A DNA stretch of 64,000 nucleotides, from positions 4,154,001-4,218,000 of the forward strand of contig NZ_CP040443.1 of assembly GCF_005843885.1 (NCBI RefSeq), given 5' to 3'. The notes below the pieces were generated by a model, which worked only from the letters and a program-made list of their open reading frames with translations, had not been told where the DNA came from and made no database searches. A program made the translations under genes and the position numbers. Shown one piece after another: positions 53,471 to 63,598 of this stretch. The DNA comes from Escherichia sp. E4742 (GTDB taxonomy: Bacteria > Pseudomonadota > Gammaproteobacteria > Enterobacterales > Enterobacteriaceae). Numbering within the stretch: position 1 is the first letter of the stretch; each line of letters begins with the position of its first letter.

Positions 53471-54541
53471 TTGACACGTCTAACCCTGGCGTTAGATGTC
53501 ATGGGAGGGGATTTCGGTCCTTCCGTGACAGTGCCTGCAGCTTTGCAGGCACTGAATTCTAATTCGCAACTCACTCTTCTTTTAGTCGGTAATCCCGACG
53601 CCATCACGCCATTACTTGCTAAAGCTGACTTTGAACAACGTTCGCGTCTGCAGATTATCCCTGCGCAGTCAGTTATCGCCAGTGATGCCCGGCCTTCGCA
53701 AGCTATTCGCGCCAGTCGCGGTAGCTCAATGCGCGTGGCGCTGGAGCTGGTTAAAGAAGGTAGAGCACAAGCCTGCGTCAGCGCCGGTAATACCGGAGCG
53801 TTGATGGGACTGGCAAAATTATTACTCAAGCCCCTTGAGGGGATTGAGCGACCTGCGTTGGTGACGGTGCTGCCGCATCAGCAAAAGGGCAAAACGGTGG
53901 TCCTTGATTTAGGGGCCAACGTCGATTGTGATAGCACAATGTTGGTGCAATTCGCCATTATGGGCTCAGTTTTGGCTGAAGAGGTGGTGGAAATTCCCAA
54001 CCCTCGCGTGGCGTTGCTCAATATTGGTGAAGAAGAAGTGAAGGGTCTTGACAGCATTCAGGATGCCTCAGCTGTGCTGAAAACAATCCCTTCTATCAAT
54101 TACATCGGCTATCTTGAAGCCAATGAGTTATTAACTGGCAAGACAGATGTGCTGGTCTGTGACGGCTTTACAGGAAATGTCACATTAAAGACGATGGAAG
54201 GTGTTGTCAGGATGTTCCTTTCTCTGCTGAAATCTCAGGGTGAAGGAAAAAAACGGTCGTGGTGGCTACTGTTATTAAAGCGTTGGCTACAAAAGAGCCT
54301 GACGAGGCGATTCAGTCACCTCAACCCCGACCAGTATAACGGCGCCTGTCTGTTAGGATTGCGCGGCACGGTGATAAAAAGTCATGGTGCGGCCAATCAG
54401 CGAGCTTTTGCGGTCGCGATTGAACAGGCAGTGCAGGCGGTGCAGCGACAAGTTCCTCAGCGAATTGCCGCTCGCCTGAAATCTGTATACCCAGCTGGTT
54501 TTGAGCTGCTGGACGATGGCAAAAGCGGAACTCTGCAGTAG
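53471..54541 (+). CDS. plsX: Phosphate acyltransferase PlsX
   Basis: A 356-residue peripheral membrane enzyme that converts acyl-ACP to acyl-phosphate for phospholipid synthesis. N-terminal LALDVMGGDFGPS and the mid-chain SAGNTGAL motif are the family signatures. It starts with TTG at 53471, as in K-12; no ATG or GTG fits. fabH follows after 67 bp. Confidence 0.97.
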   Translation: MTRLTLALDVMGGDFGPSVTVPAALQALNSNSQLTLLLVGNPDAITPLLAKADFEQRSRLQIIPAQSVIASDARPSQAIRASRGSSMRVALELVKEGRAQACVSAGNTGALMGLAKLLLKPLEGIERPALVTVLPHQQKGKTVVLDLGANVDCDSTMLVQFAIMGSVLAEEVVEIPNPRVALLNIGEEEVKGLDSIQDASAVLKTIPSINYIGYLEANELLTGKTDVLVCDGFTGNVTLKTMEGVVRMFLSLLKSQGEGKKRSWWLLLLKRWLQKSLTRRFSHLNPDQYNGACLLGLRGTVIKSHGAANQRAFAVAIEQAVQAVQRQVPQRIAARLKSVYPAGFELLDDGKSGTLQ

Positions 54542-54608
54542 CAGGACGCTGCCAGCGAACTCGCAGTTTGCAAGTGACGGTATATAACCGAAAAGTGACT
54601 GAGCGTAC

Positions 54609-55562
54609 ATGTATACGAAGATTATTGGTACTGGCAGCTATCTGCCCGAACAAGTGCGGACAAACGCCGATCTGGAAAAAATGGTGGATACTTCTGACGA
54701 GTGGATTGTTACTCGTACCGGTATTCGCGAACGCCATATTGCTGCGCCAAACGAAACCGTTTCAACCATGGGTTTTGAAGCGGCAACGCGTGCAATTGAA
54801 ATGGCAGGCATCGATAAAGACCAGATTGGCCTGATTGTTGTGGCAACGACTTCTGCCACCCACGCCTTCCCGAGCGCAGCATGTCAGATCCAAAGCATGC
54901 TGGGCATCAAAGGCTGCCCAGCGTTTGACGTTGCCGCAGCCTGCGCAGGTTTCACCTATGCATTGAGCGTGGCCGATCAATACGTGAAATCTGGCGCGGT
55001 GAAGTATGCTCTGGTCGTCGGTTCCGATGTACTGGCGCGCACCTGCGATCCAACAGATCGTGGGACCATTATCATTTTTGGCGATGGCGCGGGCGCTGCG
55101 GTGTTGGCTGCCTCTGAAGAGCCGGGAATCATATCTACCCATTTGCATGCCGACGGTAGTTATGGTGAATTGCTGACGCTGCCAAACGCCGACCGCGTGA
55201 ATCCAGAGAATTCAATTCATCTGACCATGGCGGGCAACGAAGTCTTCAAGGTTGCGGTAACGGAGTTGGCGCACATCGTTGATGAGACGCTGGAAGCAAA
55301 TAATCTTGACCGTTCCCAACTGGACTGGCTGGTTCCACATCAGGCGAACCTGCGTATTATCAGCGCAACGGCGAAAAAACTCGGCATGTCAATGGACAAT
55401 GTCGTCGTGACGCTGGACCGCCATGGTAATACCTCTGCCGCTTCTGTACCGTGCGCGCTGGATGAAGCCGTACGCGACGGGCGTATTAAGCCGGGGCAGT
55501 TGGTTCTGCTTGAAGCCTTTGGCGGTGGATTCACCTGGGGCTCCGCGCTGGTTCGTTTCTAG
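54609..55562 (+). CDS. fabH: Beta-ketoacyl-ACP synthase III
   Basis: A 317-residue enzyme that starts fatty acid synthesis by condensing acetyl-CoA with malonyl-ACP. The nucleophilic Cys is in VAAACAGFTYAL (residue 112), with the His near 244 (VPHQAN) and Asn near 274. Cytosolic. Follows plsX and precedes fabD by 15 bp. Confidence 0.98.
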   Translation: MYTKIIGTGSYLPEQVRTNADLEKMVDTSDEWIVTRTGIRERHIAAPNETVSTMGFEAATRAIEMAGIDKDQIGLIVVATTSATHAFPSAACQIQSMLGIKGCPAFDVAAACAGFTYALSVADQYVKSGAVKYALVVGSDVLARTCDPTDRGTIIIFGDGAGAAVLAASEEPGIISTHLHADGSYGELLTLPNADRVNPENSIHLTMAGNEVFKVAVTELAHIVDETLEANNLDRSQLDWLVPHQANLRIISATAKKLGMSMDNVVVTLDRHGNTSAASVPCALDEAVRDGRIKPGQLVLLEAFGGGFTWGSALVRF

Positions 55563-55577
55563 GATAAGGATTTAAAC

Positions 55578-56507
55578 ATGACGCAATTTGCATTTGTGTT
55601 CCCTGGTCAGGGTTCTCAAACCGTTGGCATGCTGGCTGATATGGCGGCGAGCTATCCAATTGTCGAAGAAACCTTTGCTGAAGCTTCTGCGGCGCTGGGC
55701 TATGACCTGTGGGCGCTGACCCAGCAGGGGCCAGCCGAAGAACTGAATAAAACCTGGCAAACTCAGCCAGCACTGTTAACAGCCTCTGTTGCACTGTACC
55801 GTGTATGGCAGCAGCAGGGCGGTAAAGCACCGGCAATGATGGCCGGTCACAGTCTGGGTGAATACTCCGCGCTGGTTTGCGCTGGTGTGATTGATTTTGC
55901 TGATGCGGTGCGTCTCGTTGAGATGCGCGGCAAGTTTATGCAGGAAGCTGTACCGGAAGGGACTGGCGCAATGGCGGCAATCATCGGTCTGGATGATGCG
56001 TCTATTGCGAAAGCGTGTGAAGAAGCAGCAGAAGGTCAGGTCGTTTCTCCGGTAAACTTCAACTCTCCGGGCCAGGTGGTTATTGCTGGTCACAAAGAAG
56101 CGGTTGAACGTGCTGGCGCTGCCTGTAAAGCTGCGGGCGCGAAACGTGCGCTGCCGTTGCCGGTGAGCGTACCTTCTCACTGTGCGCTGATGAAACCCGC
56201 TGCCGACAAACTGGCGGTTGAATTAGCGAAAATCACCTTTAACGCGCCGACCGTTCCGGTTGTGAATAACGTTGATGTCAAATGCGAAACCAATGGTGAT
56301 GCCATTCGTGATGCCTTGGTACGTCAGTTGTATAACCCTGTTCAATGGACGAAATCCGTTGAATACATGGCAGCGCAAGGCGTTGAGCATCTTTATGAAG
56401 TGGGGCCGGGCAAAGTGCTTGCTGGCCTGACGAAACGTATTGTCGACACCCTGACCGCCTCGGCGCTGAACGAACCTTCAGCGATGGCAGCGGCGCTCGA
56501 GCTTTAA
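55578..56507 (+). CDS. fabD: Malonyl-CoA-ACP transacylase
   Basis: A 309-residue enzyme transferring malonyl groups to ACP. FVFPGQGSQ begins the protein, the active-site Ser is in GHSLGEYSALV (residue 92), and the catalytic His lies near residue 201. fabG follows after 12 bp. Confidence 0.98.
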   Translation: MTQFAFVFPGQGSQTVGMLADMAASYPIVEETFAEASAALGYDLWALTQQGPAEELNKTWQTQPALLTASVALYRVWQQQGGKAPAMMAGHSLGEYSALVCAGVIDFADAVRLVEMRGKFMQEAVPEGTGAMAAIIGLDDASIAKACEEAAEGQVVSPVNFNSPGQVVIAGHKEAVERAGAACKAAGAKRALPLPVSVPSHCALMKPAADKLAVELAKITFNAPTVPVVNNVDVKCETNGDAIRDALVRQLYNPVQWTKSVEYMAAQGVEHLYEVGPGKVLAGLTKRIVDTLTASALNEPSAMAAALEL

Positions 56508-56519
56508 AAGAGGAACAAC

Positions 56520-57254
56520 ATGAATTTTGAAGGAAAAATCGCACTGGTAACCGGTGCTAGCCGCGGGATTGGCCGTGCAATCGCTGAAACGCTCGCGGCT
56601 CGTGGCGCGAAAGTTATCGGTACTGCGACCAGTGAAAGCGGTGCTCAGGCGATCAGTGATTATTTAGGCGCCAACGGTAAAGGTCTGATGTTGAATGTGA
56701 CCGACCCGGCATCTATCGAATCTGTTCTGGAAAAAATTCGCGCAGAATTTGGTGAAGTCGATATCCTGGTCAATAATGCCGGTATCACTCGTGATAACCT
56801 GTTAATGCGAATGAAAGATGATGAGTGGAACGATATTATCGAAACCAACCTTTCATCTGTTTTCCGTCTGTCAAAAGCGGTAATGCGCGCTATGATGAAA
56901 AAGCGTCATGGTCGTATTATCACTATCGGTTCTGTGGTTGGTACCATGGGAAATGGCGGTCAGGCCAACTACGCTGCGGCGAAAGCGGGCTTGATCGGCT
57001 TCAGTAAATCACTGGCGCGCGAAGTTGCGTCACGCGGTATTACTGTAAACGTTGTTGCTCCGGGCTTTATTGAAACGGACATGACACGTGCGCTGAGCGA
57101 TGACCAGCGTGCGGGTATCCTGGCGCAGGTTCCTGCGGGTCGCCTCGGCGGCGCACAGGAAATCGCCAACGCGGTTGCATTCCTGGCATCCGACGAAGCA
57201 GCTTACATCACGGGTGAAACTTTGCATGTGAACGGCGGGATGTACATGGTCTGA
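56520..57254 (+). CDS. fabG: 3-oxoacyl-ACP reductase
   Basis: A 244-residue short-chain dehydrogenase reducing beta-ketoacyl-ACP with NADPH. N-terminal TGASRGIGRAIA binds the cofactor, and YAAAKAG holds the catalytic Tyr-151 and Lys-155. Starts 12 bp after fabD. A 210-bp gap follows, with a separate acpP promoter expected. Confidence 0.98.
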   Translation: MNFEGKIALVTGASRGIGRAIAETLAARGAKVIGTATSESGAQAISDYLGANGKGLMLNVTDPASIESVLEKIRAEFGEVDILVNNAGITRDNLLMRMKDDEWNDIIETNLSSVFRLSKAVMRAMMKKRHGRIITIGSVVGTMGNGGQANYAAAKAGLIGFSKSLAREVASRGITVNVVAPGFIETDMTRALSDDQRAGILAQVPAGRLGGAQEIANAVAFLASDEAAYITGETLHVNGGMYMV

Positions 57255-57464
57255 CCGCGATTTGCACAAAATGCTCATGTTGCGCGCAGTCTGCGTGGTT
57301 ATGAGTAATAATAAGTGCAAAATGATTTGCGTTGTTGGGGGGTATGGCCTCAAAATAACGTAAAATCGTGGTAAGACCTGCCGGGATTTAGTTGCAAATT
57401 TTTCAACATTTTATACACTACGAAAACCATCGCGAAAGCGAGTTTTGATAGGAAATTTAAGAGT

Positions 57465-57701
57465 ATGAGCACTATCGAAGAACGCGTTAAGAAAATTATC
57501 GGCGAACAGCTGGGCGTTAAGCAGGAAGAAGTTACCAACAATGCTTCTTTCGTTGAAGACCTGGGCGCGGATTCTCTTGACACCGTTGAGCTGGTAATGG
57601 CTCTGGAAGAAGAGTTTGATACTGAGATTCCGGACGAAGAAGCTGAGAAAATCACCACCGTTCAGGCTGCCATTGATTACATCAACGGCCACCAGGCGTA
57701 A
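57465..57701 (+). CDS. acpP: Acyl carrier protein
   Basis: A 78-residue acidic four-helix protein that carries growing acyl chains. The phosphopantetheine Ser lies in the [10 protein letters not shown] motif (residue 37 counting Met). A well-placed terminator after it separates its high expression from fabF. Confidence 0.99.
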
Positions 57702-57713
57702 GTGAACATCTCC

Positions 57714-57740
57714 AGGCGGTCGTTCGACCGCCTGAGTTTT
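57714..57740 (+). terminator. acpP intrinsic terminator
   Basis: AGGCGGT-CGTTCG-ACCGCCT stem followed by GAGTTTTTT, 12 bp after acpP. Confidence 0.85.
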
Positions 57741-57789
57741 TTCTTTTTGTCCCACTAGAATCATTTTTTTCCCTCCCTGGAGGACAAAC

Positions 57790-59031
57790 GTGTCTAAGCG
57801 TCGTGTAGTTGTGACCGGACTGGGCATGTTGTCTCCTGTCGGCAATACCGTAGAGTCTACCTGGAAAGCTCTGCTTGCCGGTCAGAGTGGCATCAGCCTA
57901 ATCGACCATTTCGATACTAGCGCCTATGCAACGAAATTTGCTGGCTTAGTAAAGGATTTTAACTGTGAGGACATTATCTCGCGCAAAGAACAGCGCAAGA
58001 TGGATGCCTTCATTCAATATGGAATTGTCGCTGGCGTTCAGGCCATGCAGGATTCTGGCCTTGAAATAACGGAAGAGAACGCAACCCGCATTGGTGCCGC
58101 AATTGGCTCCGGGATTGGCGGCCTCGGACTGATCGAAGAAAACCACACATCTCTGATGAACGGTGGTCCGCGTAAGATCAGCCCATTCTTCGTTCCGTCA
58201 ACGATTGTGAACATGGTGGCAGGTCACCTGACTATCATGTATGGCCTGCGTGGCCCAAGCATCTCTATCGCGACCGCCTGTACTTCTGGCGTACACAACA
58301 TCGGTCAAGCTGCGCGTATTATCGCGTATGGCGATGCTGACGTGATGGTTGCAGGTGGCGCAGAGAAAGCCAGTACGCCGCTGGGCGTTGGTGGTTTTGG
58401 CGCGGCACGTGCATTATCTACCCGCAATGATAACCCGCAAGCGGCTAGCCGTCCGTGGGATAAAGAGCGTGATGGTTTCGTACTGGGCGATGGCGCCGGT
58501 ATGCTGGTACTTGAAGAGTACGAACACGCGAAAAAACGCGGTGCGAAAATTTACGCTGAACTCGTCGGCTTTGGTATGAGCAGCGATGCTTACCATATGA
58601 CATCGCCGCCGGAAAACGGCGCAGGCGCAGCACTGGCAATGGCAAATGCTCTGCGTGATGCAGGAATTGAGCCTGGCCAGATTGGCTACGTGAACGCGCA
58701 CGGTACTTCTACGCCAGCTGGCGATAAAGCTGAAGCGCAGGCCGTGAAAACTATCTTCGGTGAAGCTGCAAGCCGTGTGCTGGTAAGCTCCACGAAATCC
58801 ATGACCGGTCACCTGTTAGGTGCAGCAGGTGCAGTAGAGTCCATCTACTCCATCCTGGCGCTGCGCGATCAGGCTGTTCCGCCGACCATCAACCTGGATA
58901 ACCCGGATGAAGGTTGCGATCTGGATTTTGTGCCGCATGAAGCGCGTCAAGTCAGCGGAATGGAATACACCCTGTGTAACTCCTTCGGCTTCGGTGGCAC
59001 TAATGGTTCTTTGATCTTCAAAAAGATCTAA
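57790..59031 (+). CDS. fabF: Beta-ketoacyl-ACP synthase II
   Basis: A 413-residue condensing enzyme that elongates fatty acids and makes cis-vaccenate at low temperature. The active Cys is in ATACTSGVHN (near 164), with His in VNAHGTST (near 304) and TGHLLGAAG (near 341). GTG start at 57790 behind GGAGG. Confidence 0.98.
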   Translation: MSKRRVVVTGLGMLSPVGNTVESTWKALLAGQSGISLIDHFDTSAYATKFAGLVKDFNCEDIISRKEQRKMDAFIQYGIVAGVQAMQDSGLEITEENATRIGAAIGSGIGGLGLIEENHTSLMNGGPRKISPFFVPSTIVNMVAGHLTIMYGLRGPSISIATACTSGVHNIGQAARIIAYGDADVMVAGGAEKASTPLGVGGFGAARALSTRNDNPQAASRPWDKERDGFVLGDGAGMLVLEEYEHAKKRGAKIYAELVGFGMSSDAYHMTSPPENGAGAALAMANALRDAGIEPGQIGYVNAHGTSTPAGDKAEAQAVKTIFGEAASRVLVSSTKSMTGHLLGAAGAVESIYSILALRDQAVPPTINLDNPDEGCDLDFVPHEARQVSGMEYTLCNSFGFGGTNGSLIFKKI

Positions 59032-59052
59032 GTCGCCATTTCCCACCTACAT

Positions 59053-59078
59053 AAAAGGTCCGCTTGCGGGCCTTTTTT
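59053..59078 (+). terminator. fabF intrinsic terminator
   Basis: AAAGGTCCGC-TT-GCGGGCCTTT-like stem followed by T residues, about 20 bp after fabF. Confidence 0.8.
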
Positions 59079-59150
59079 CTTAGATTTTATTCAGACTTGT
59101 TCCGCAGTGAACATGCTGCCACACTTACAATCCTATTATAAGGAGCCGGT

Positions 59151-59960
59151 ATGTTCTTAATTAACGGTCATAAACAGGATTCGCTGGCAGCAAGCGATCG
59201 GGCCATACAATTTGGCGATGGCTGTTTCACGACAGCCAGAATTATCGACGGTAAAGTCAGCTTATTATCCGCGCACATTACGCGACTACAGGAAGCCTGT
59301 CAGCGGTTAATGATCGTTTGTGACTTCTGGGTGCAGCTTGAGCACGAGATGGCAACTCTGGCGGCAGAGCAGCAGAATGGAGTGCTGAAAGTGGTGATCA
59401 GTCGTGGCAGTGGTGGGCGAGGTTACAGTACGTTAAACAGCGGACCTGCAACGCGCATGCTCTCAGTTACGGCTTACCCAACGCATTACGACCGCTTACG
59501 CAAAGAGGGAATGCTGCTGGCACTAAGCCCGGTACGCCTGGGACGCAATCCTCATCTTGCGGGAATTAAACATCTTAATCGTCTTGAACAAGTGTTGATT
59601 CGCTCTCATCTTGAGCAGACAAACGCCGACGAGGCGCTGGTTCTTGACAGTGAAGGGTGGGTTACGGAATGCTGTGCAGCTAATTTGTTCTGGCGTAAAG
59701 GCAACGTGGTCTACACGCCGCGTCTGGATCAGGCTGGAGTTAACGGTATTATGCGACAATTCTGTATCCGTTTACTGGCACAATCCTCCTATCAGATTGC
59801 CGAAGTGCAAGCCTCGTTGGAAGACGTGATGCAGGCAGATGAAGTGATGGTTTGTAATGCGCTGATGCCAGTTATGCCTGTGCGTGCCTGTGATAATGTC
59901 TTCTTTTCGTCAACAACGCTATATCAATATTTAGCCCCACTTTGTGAGCACCCGAATTAG
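59151..59960 (+). CDS. pabC: Aminodeoxychorismate lyase
   Basis: A 269-residue PLP-dependent class IV enzyme converting 4-amino-4-deoxychorismate to p-aminobenzoate for folate. The PLP Lys is in GIKHLNRLEQV (near 140). It ends 2 bp before mltG. Strong AAGGAG before the ATG. Confidence 0.97.
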   Translation: MFLINGHKQDSLAASDRAIQFGDGCFTTARIIDGKVSLLSAHITRLQEACQRLMIVCDFWVQLEHEMATLAAEQQNGVLKVVISRGSGGRGYSTLNSGPATRMLSVTAYPTHYDRLRKEGMLLALSPVRLGRNPHLAGIKHLNRLEQVLIRSHLEQTNADEALVLDSEGWVTECCAANLFWRKGNVVYTPRLDQAGVNGIMRQFCIRLLAQSSYQIAEVQASLEDVMQADEVMVCNALMPVMPVRACDNVFFSSTTLYQYLAPLCEHPN

Positions 59961-59962
59961 TC

Positions 59963-60985
59963 ATGAAAAAAGTGTTATTGATTATCCTGTTATTGCTGAT
60001 GGTACTGGGTATCGCCGCTGGTGTGGGCGTCTGGAAGGTTCGCCATCTTGCCGACAGCAAATTACTTATTAAAGAAGAGACGATATTCACCCTGAAACCT
60101 GGAACCGGAAGAATGGCTCTCGGTGAACAATTGTATGCCGATAAAATCATCAATCGCCCCCGAGTCTTTCAGTGGTTGCTGCGTATTGAGCCGGACCTTT
60201 CCCATTTCAAAGCCGGGACTTATCGCTTTACGCCGCAGATGACCGTGCGCGAAATGCTGCAATTGCTGAAAAGCGGGAAAGAAGCGCAGTTTCCGCTACG
60301 CCTGGTAGAAGGGATGCGTCTGAGCGACTACCTCAAACAATTGCGTGAGGCACCCTATATCACGCACACGTTAAGCGACGATAAATACGCTACCGTGGCG
60401 CAGGCCCTGGAACTTGAAAATCCAGAGTGGATTGAAGGCTGGTTTTGGCCAGACACCTGGATGTATACCGCTAATACCACTGATGTCGCGTTACTCAAAC
60501 GAGCGCACAAGAAAATGGTGAAAGCGGTCGATAGCGCCTGGGATGGGCGAGCGGATGGTCTGCCGTATAAAGATAAAAACCAGTTGGTAACGATGGCGTC
60601 GATAATCGAAAAAGAAACCGCCGTTGCCAGCGAGCGCGATCAGGTTGCCTCAGTATTTATCAACCGTTTACGTATCGGCATGCGCCTGCAAACCGACCCG
60701 ACGGTGATTTACGGGATGGGAGAGCGTTATAATGGCAAACTTTCTCGTGCAGATCTGGAAACGCCGACAGCGTATAACACCTACACCATTACTGGTCTGC
60801 CGCCAGGCGCGATTGCTACGCCGGGGGCGGATTCGCTGAAGGCTGCTGCGCATCCGGCGAAAACGCCGTATCTCTATTTTGTGGCCGATGGTAAAGGCGG
60901 TCACACGTTTAATACCAATCTTGCCAGTCATAACAAGTCTGTGCAGGATTACCTGAAAGTGCTTAAGGAAAAAAATGCGCAGTAA
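59963..60985 (+). CDS. mltG: Endolytic murein transglycosylase MltG
   Basis: A 340-residue membrane-anchored enzyme (formerly yceG) that cuts nascent glycan strands. One N-terminal helix (about 4-22) anchors a periplasmic LysM-like part and the YceG catalytic domain; the catalytic Glu is in ASIIEKETAV near residue 218. It overlaps tmk by 11 bp. Confidence 0.97.
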   Translation: MKKVLLIILLLLMVLGIAAGVGVWKVRHLADSKLLIKEETIFTLKPGTGRMALGEQLYADKIINRPRVFQWLLRIEPDLSHFKAGTYRFTPQMTVREMLQLLKSGKEAQFPLRLVEGMRLSDYLKQLREAPYITHTLSDDKYATVAQALELENPEWIEGWFWPDTWMYTANTTDVALLKRAHKKMVKAVDSAWDGRADGLPYKDKNQLVTMASIIEKETAVASERDQVASVFINRLRIGMRLQTDPTVIYGMGERYNGKLSRADLETPTAYNTYTITGLPPGAIATPGADSLKAAAHPAKTPYLYFVADGKGGHTFNTNLASHNKSVQDYLKVLKEKNAQ

Positions 60986-61616
60986 GTATATCGTCATTGA
61001 AGGGCTGGAAGGCGCAGGCAAAACCACCGCGCGAAATGTGGTGGTTGAGACGCTTGAGCAACTGGGGATCCGCGACATGGTTTTCACTCGAGAACCCGGC
61101 GGTACGCAGCTGGCGGAAAAATTAAGAAGCCTGGTGCTGGATATCAAATCGGTAGGCGATGAAGTCATTACCGATAAAGCCGAAGTACTGATGTTTTATG
61201 CCGCGCGCGTTCAGCTGGTGGAAACTGTCATCAAACCGGCGCTGGCGAAAGGCACCTGGGTGATTGGCGATCGGCACGATCTCTCCACTCAGGCGTATCA
61301 GGGCGGCGGTCGTGGCATTGACCAGCATATGCTGGCAACGCTGCGTGATGCTGTTCTGGGGGATTTTCGTCCTGACTTGACGCTTTATCTTGATGTGACC
61401 CCAGAAGTGGGGCTAAAACGCGCCCGTGCGCGTGGCGAACTGGATCGCATTGAGCAAGAGTCATTCGATTTCTTTAATCGTACTCGCGCCCGCTATCTTG
61501 AACTGGCGGCACAGGATAAAAGCATTTACACCATTGATGCCACTCAGCCACTGGAATCAGTGATGGAGGCGATTCGCACCACCGTGACTCACTGGGTTAA
61601 GGAACATAACGCATGA
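60975..61616 (+). CDS. tmk: Thymidylate kinase
   Basis: A 213-residue essential kinase phosphorylating dTMP to dTDP. P-loop EGLEGAGKTT is at residues ~9-18, the DR motif in GDRHDLS, and the lid region RARGELDRIE. Overlaps mltG at its start and holB at its end (ATGA). Confidence 0.98.
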   Translation: MRSKYIVIEGLEGAGKTTARNVVVETLEQLGIRDMVFTREPGGTQLAEKLRSLVLDIKSVGDEVITDKAEVLMFYAARVQLVETVIKPALAKGTWVIGDRHDLSTQAYQGGGRGIDQHMLATLRDAVLGDFRPDLTLYLDVTPEVGLKRARARGELDRIEQESFDFFNRTRARYLELAAQDKSIYTIDATQPLESVMEAIRTTVTHWVKEHNA

Positions 61617-62617
61617 GATGGTATCCGTGGTTAAGACCCGATTTCGAGAAACTGGTAGCCAGCTATCAGGCCGGAAGGGGTCACCATGCGCTACTCATTC
61701 AGGCGTTACCTGGCATGGGCGATGACGCCTTAATCTACGCTTTAAGCCGTTACCTCCTGTGCCAACAACCAGAGGGGCATAAAAGCTGCGGCCACTGTCG
61801 TGGATGTCAGTTGATGCAGGCGGGAACGCATCCCGACTATTACACACTTGCTCCCGAAAAAGGGAAGAACGCGCTGGGCATTGATGCGGTGCGTGAAGTC
61901 ACTGAAAAACTGAATGAACACGCGCGTTTAGGCGGTGCTAAAGTTGTCTGGATAACCGATGCCGCCTTGCTGACCGACGCTGCGGCGAACGCTTTGCTAA
62001 AAACACTGGAAGAGCCGCCGGCAGAAACTTGGTTTTTCCTTGCTACCCGGGAGCCTGAACGTTTACTGGCGACATTACGTAGTCGTTGTCGGCTACATTA
62101 CCTCGCACCACCGCCAGAACAGTACGCCGTGACCTGGCTTTCACGTGAAGTGACAATGTCACAGGATGCGTTCCTTGCCGCACTGCGCTTAAGCGCCGGT
62201 TCGCCTGGCGCGGCGTTGGCGTTGTTTCAGGGAGATACCTGGCAGGCCCGCGAAACACTTTGCCAGACGTTGGCTCACAGTGTGCAATCTGGCGACTGGT
62301 ATTCCCTGTTGCCGACACTTAATCATGAACAAGCTCCGGCGCGTCTGCACTGGCTGGCAACCCTGATGATGGACGCGCTCAAGCGCAAGTATGGCGCTTC
62401 GCAGGTTACCAATGTTGATGTGCCGGGCGTTGTTGCTGCGCTGGCAAACCAGCTTTCTCCCGCGTGCCTGCAGGCTATACTGGGGGATGTTTGTCACACC
62501 CGTGAGCAGTTAATTTCTGTCACTGGCGTAAACCGCGAGCTTCTCATCACCGATCTTTTACTGCGTATTGAGCATTACCTGCAACCGGGCGTTGTGCTAC
62601 CGGTTCCTCATCTTTAA
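61613..62617 (+). CDS. holB: DNA polymerase III delta' subunit
   Basis: A 334-residue clamp-loader subunit of AAA+ type. It has a degenerate P-loop (QALPGMGDDA) as expected for delta', which does not hydrolyse ATP, and a zinc-binding cluster (CGHCRGCQL near residue 62). LLKTLEEPP is the conserved sensor 1 neighbourhood. Overlaps tmk by 4 bp; ycfH starts 10 bp later. Confidence 0.97.
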   Translation: MRWYPWLRPDFEKLVASYQAGRGHHALLIQALPGMGDDALIYALSRYLLCQQPEGHKSCGHCRGCQLMQAGTHPDYYTLAPEKGKNALGIDAVREVTEKLNEHARLGGAKVVWITDAALLTDAAANALLKTLEEPPAETWFFLATREPERLLATLRSRCRLHYLAPPPEQYAVTWLSREVTMSQDAFLAALRLSAGSPGAALALFQGDTWQARETLCQTLAHSVQSGDWYSLLPTLNHEQAPARLHWLATLMMDALKRKYGASQVTNVDVPGVVAALANQLSPACLQAILGDVCHTREQLISVTGVNRELLITDLLLRIEHYLQPGVVLPVPHL

Positions 62618-62627
62618 GAGAGACATC

Positions 62628-63425
62628 ATGTTTTTAGTCGACTCACACTGCCATCTCGATGGTCTGGATTATGAATCTTTGCATAAGGACGTGGATGACG
62701 TTCTGGCGAAAGCCGCTGCGCGCGATGTGAAATTTTGTCTGGCGGTCGCCACGACATTACCGGGTTATCTGCATATGCGGGATCTGGTAGGCGAACGTGA
62801 CAATGTCGTATTTTCTTGCGGTGTGCATCCGCTCAACCAGAACGATCCCTATGATGTGGAAGATTTACGCCGCCTGGCGGCGGAAGAGGGCGTTGTTGCC
62901 CTTGGGGAAACCGGGCTGGATTATTATTACACGCCGGAAACTAAAGTGCGTCAGCAAGAGTCTTTCATCCACCATATCCAGATTGGTCGTGAACTGAACA
63001 AGCCGGTTATTGTCCATACGCGTGACGCCCGCGCCGATACGCTGGCAATTCTGCGCGAAGAAAAGGTGACGGATTGCGGTGGCGTACTACACTGTTTTAC
63101 AGAGGACAGAGAAACGGCGGGCAAATTACTGGATCTTGGATTTTACATCTCCTTCTCCGGCATTGTGACCTTCCGTAATGCAGAACAACTACGTGATGCC
63201 GCGCGTTATGTGCCGCTCGACCGGTTACTGGTCGAAACTGACGCGCCTTATCTGGCACCTGTGCCGCATCGAGGAAAAGAGAATCAACCTGCAATGGTTC
63301 GTGATGTTGCTGAATACATGGCTGTGTTGAAAGGTGTTGCCGTTGAAGAGCTGGCGCAGGTAACCACCGATAACTTCGCCCGCCTGTTTCACATCGACGC
63401 TTCCCGCCTTCAATCCATCCGTTAA
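62628..63425 (+). CDS. ycfH: TatD-family metal-dependent hydrolase YcfH
   Basis: A 265-residue TIM-barrel deoxyribonuclease-like enzyme. Metal ligands lie in DSHCHLD at the start, GETGLDYY, VIVHTRDA, LHCF and ETDAPYLAP, where K-12 has ETDSPYLAP. Probable role in DNA end processing or D-aminoacyl-tRNA deacylation; the exact role is unsettled. Last gene of the cluster. The frame is open from 62568 within holB, but MFLVDSHCH is the start. Confidence 0.96.
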   Translation: MFLVDSHCHLDGLDYESLHKDVDDVLAKAAARDVKFCLAVATTLPGYLHMRDLVGERDNVVFSCGVHPLNQNDPYDVEDLRRLAAEEGVVALGETGLDYYYTPETKVRQQESFIHHIQIGRELNKPVIVHTRDARADTLAILREEKVTDCGGVLHCFTEDRETAGKLLDLGFYISFSGIVTFRNAEQLRDAARYVPLDRLLVETDAPYLAPVPHRGKENQPAMVRDVAEYMAVLKGVAVEELAQVTTDNFARLFHIDASRLQSIR

Positions 63426-63471
63426 ATGAATTTATTTTAAGGCTCGTAATTAATTACTAAAACGAGTAAAG

Positions 63472-63498
63472 TTCACCGCCGCAAATTGGGCGGTGAAT
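63472..63498 (+). other. Hairpin after ycfH
   Basis: TTCACCGCC and GGCGGTGAA arms with 8 nt between, followed by TAACCATG, not by T residues. It could be a transcript end or an RNA-stability hairpin. Confidence 0.45.
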
Positions 63499-63569
63499 AA
63501 CCATGTTTGATGCTTTATGGCATTTATTTTGTCAATACGTGCAACTTCGCTAAAGGTCCGAAGTTGAAA

Positions 63570-63585
63570 CGTGATAGCCGTCAAA
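63570..63585 (+). promoter_or_regulatory. CRP site of ptsG
   Basis: CGTGA-N6-TCAAA half-sites fit CRP, centred about 40 bp before the inferred transcription start, as reported for E. coli ptsG. Confidence 0.6.
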
Positions 63586-63598
63586 CAAATCGATAATG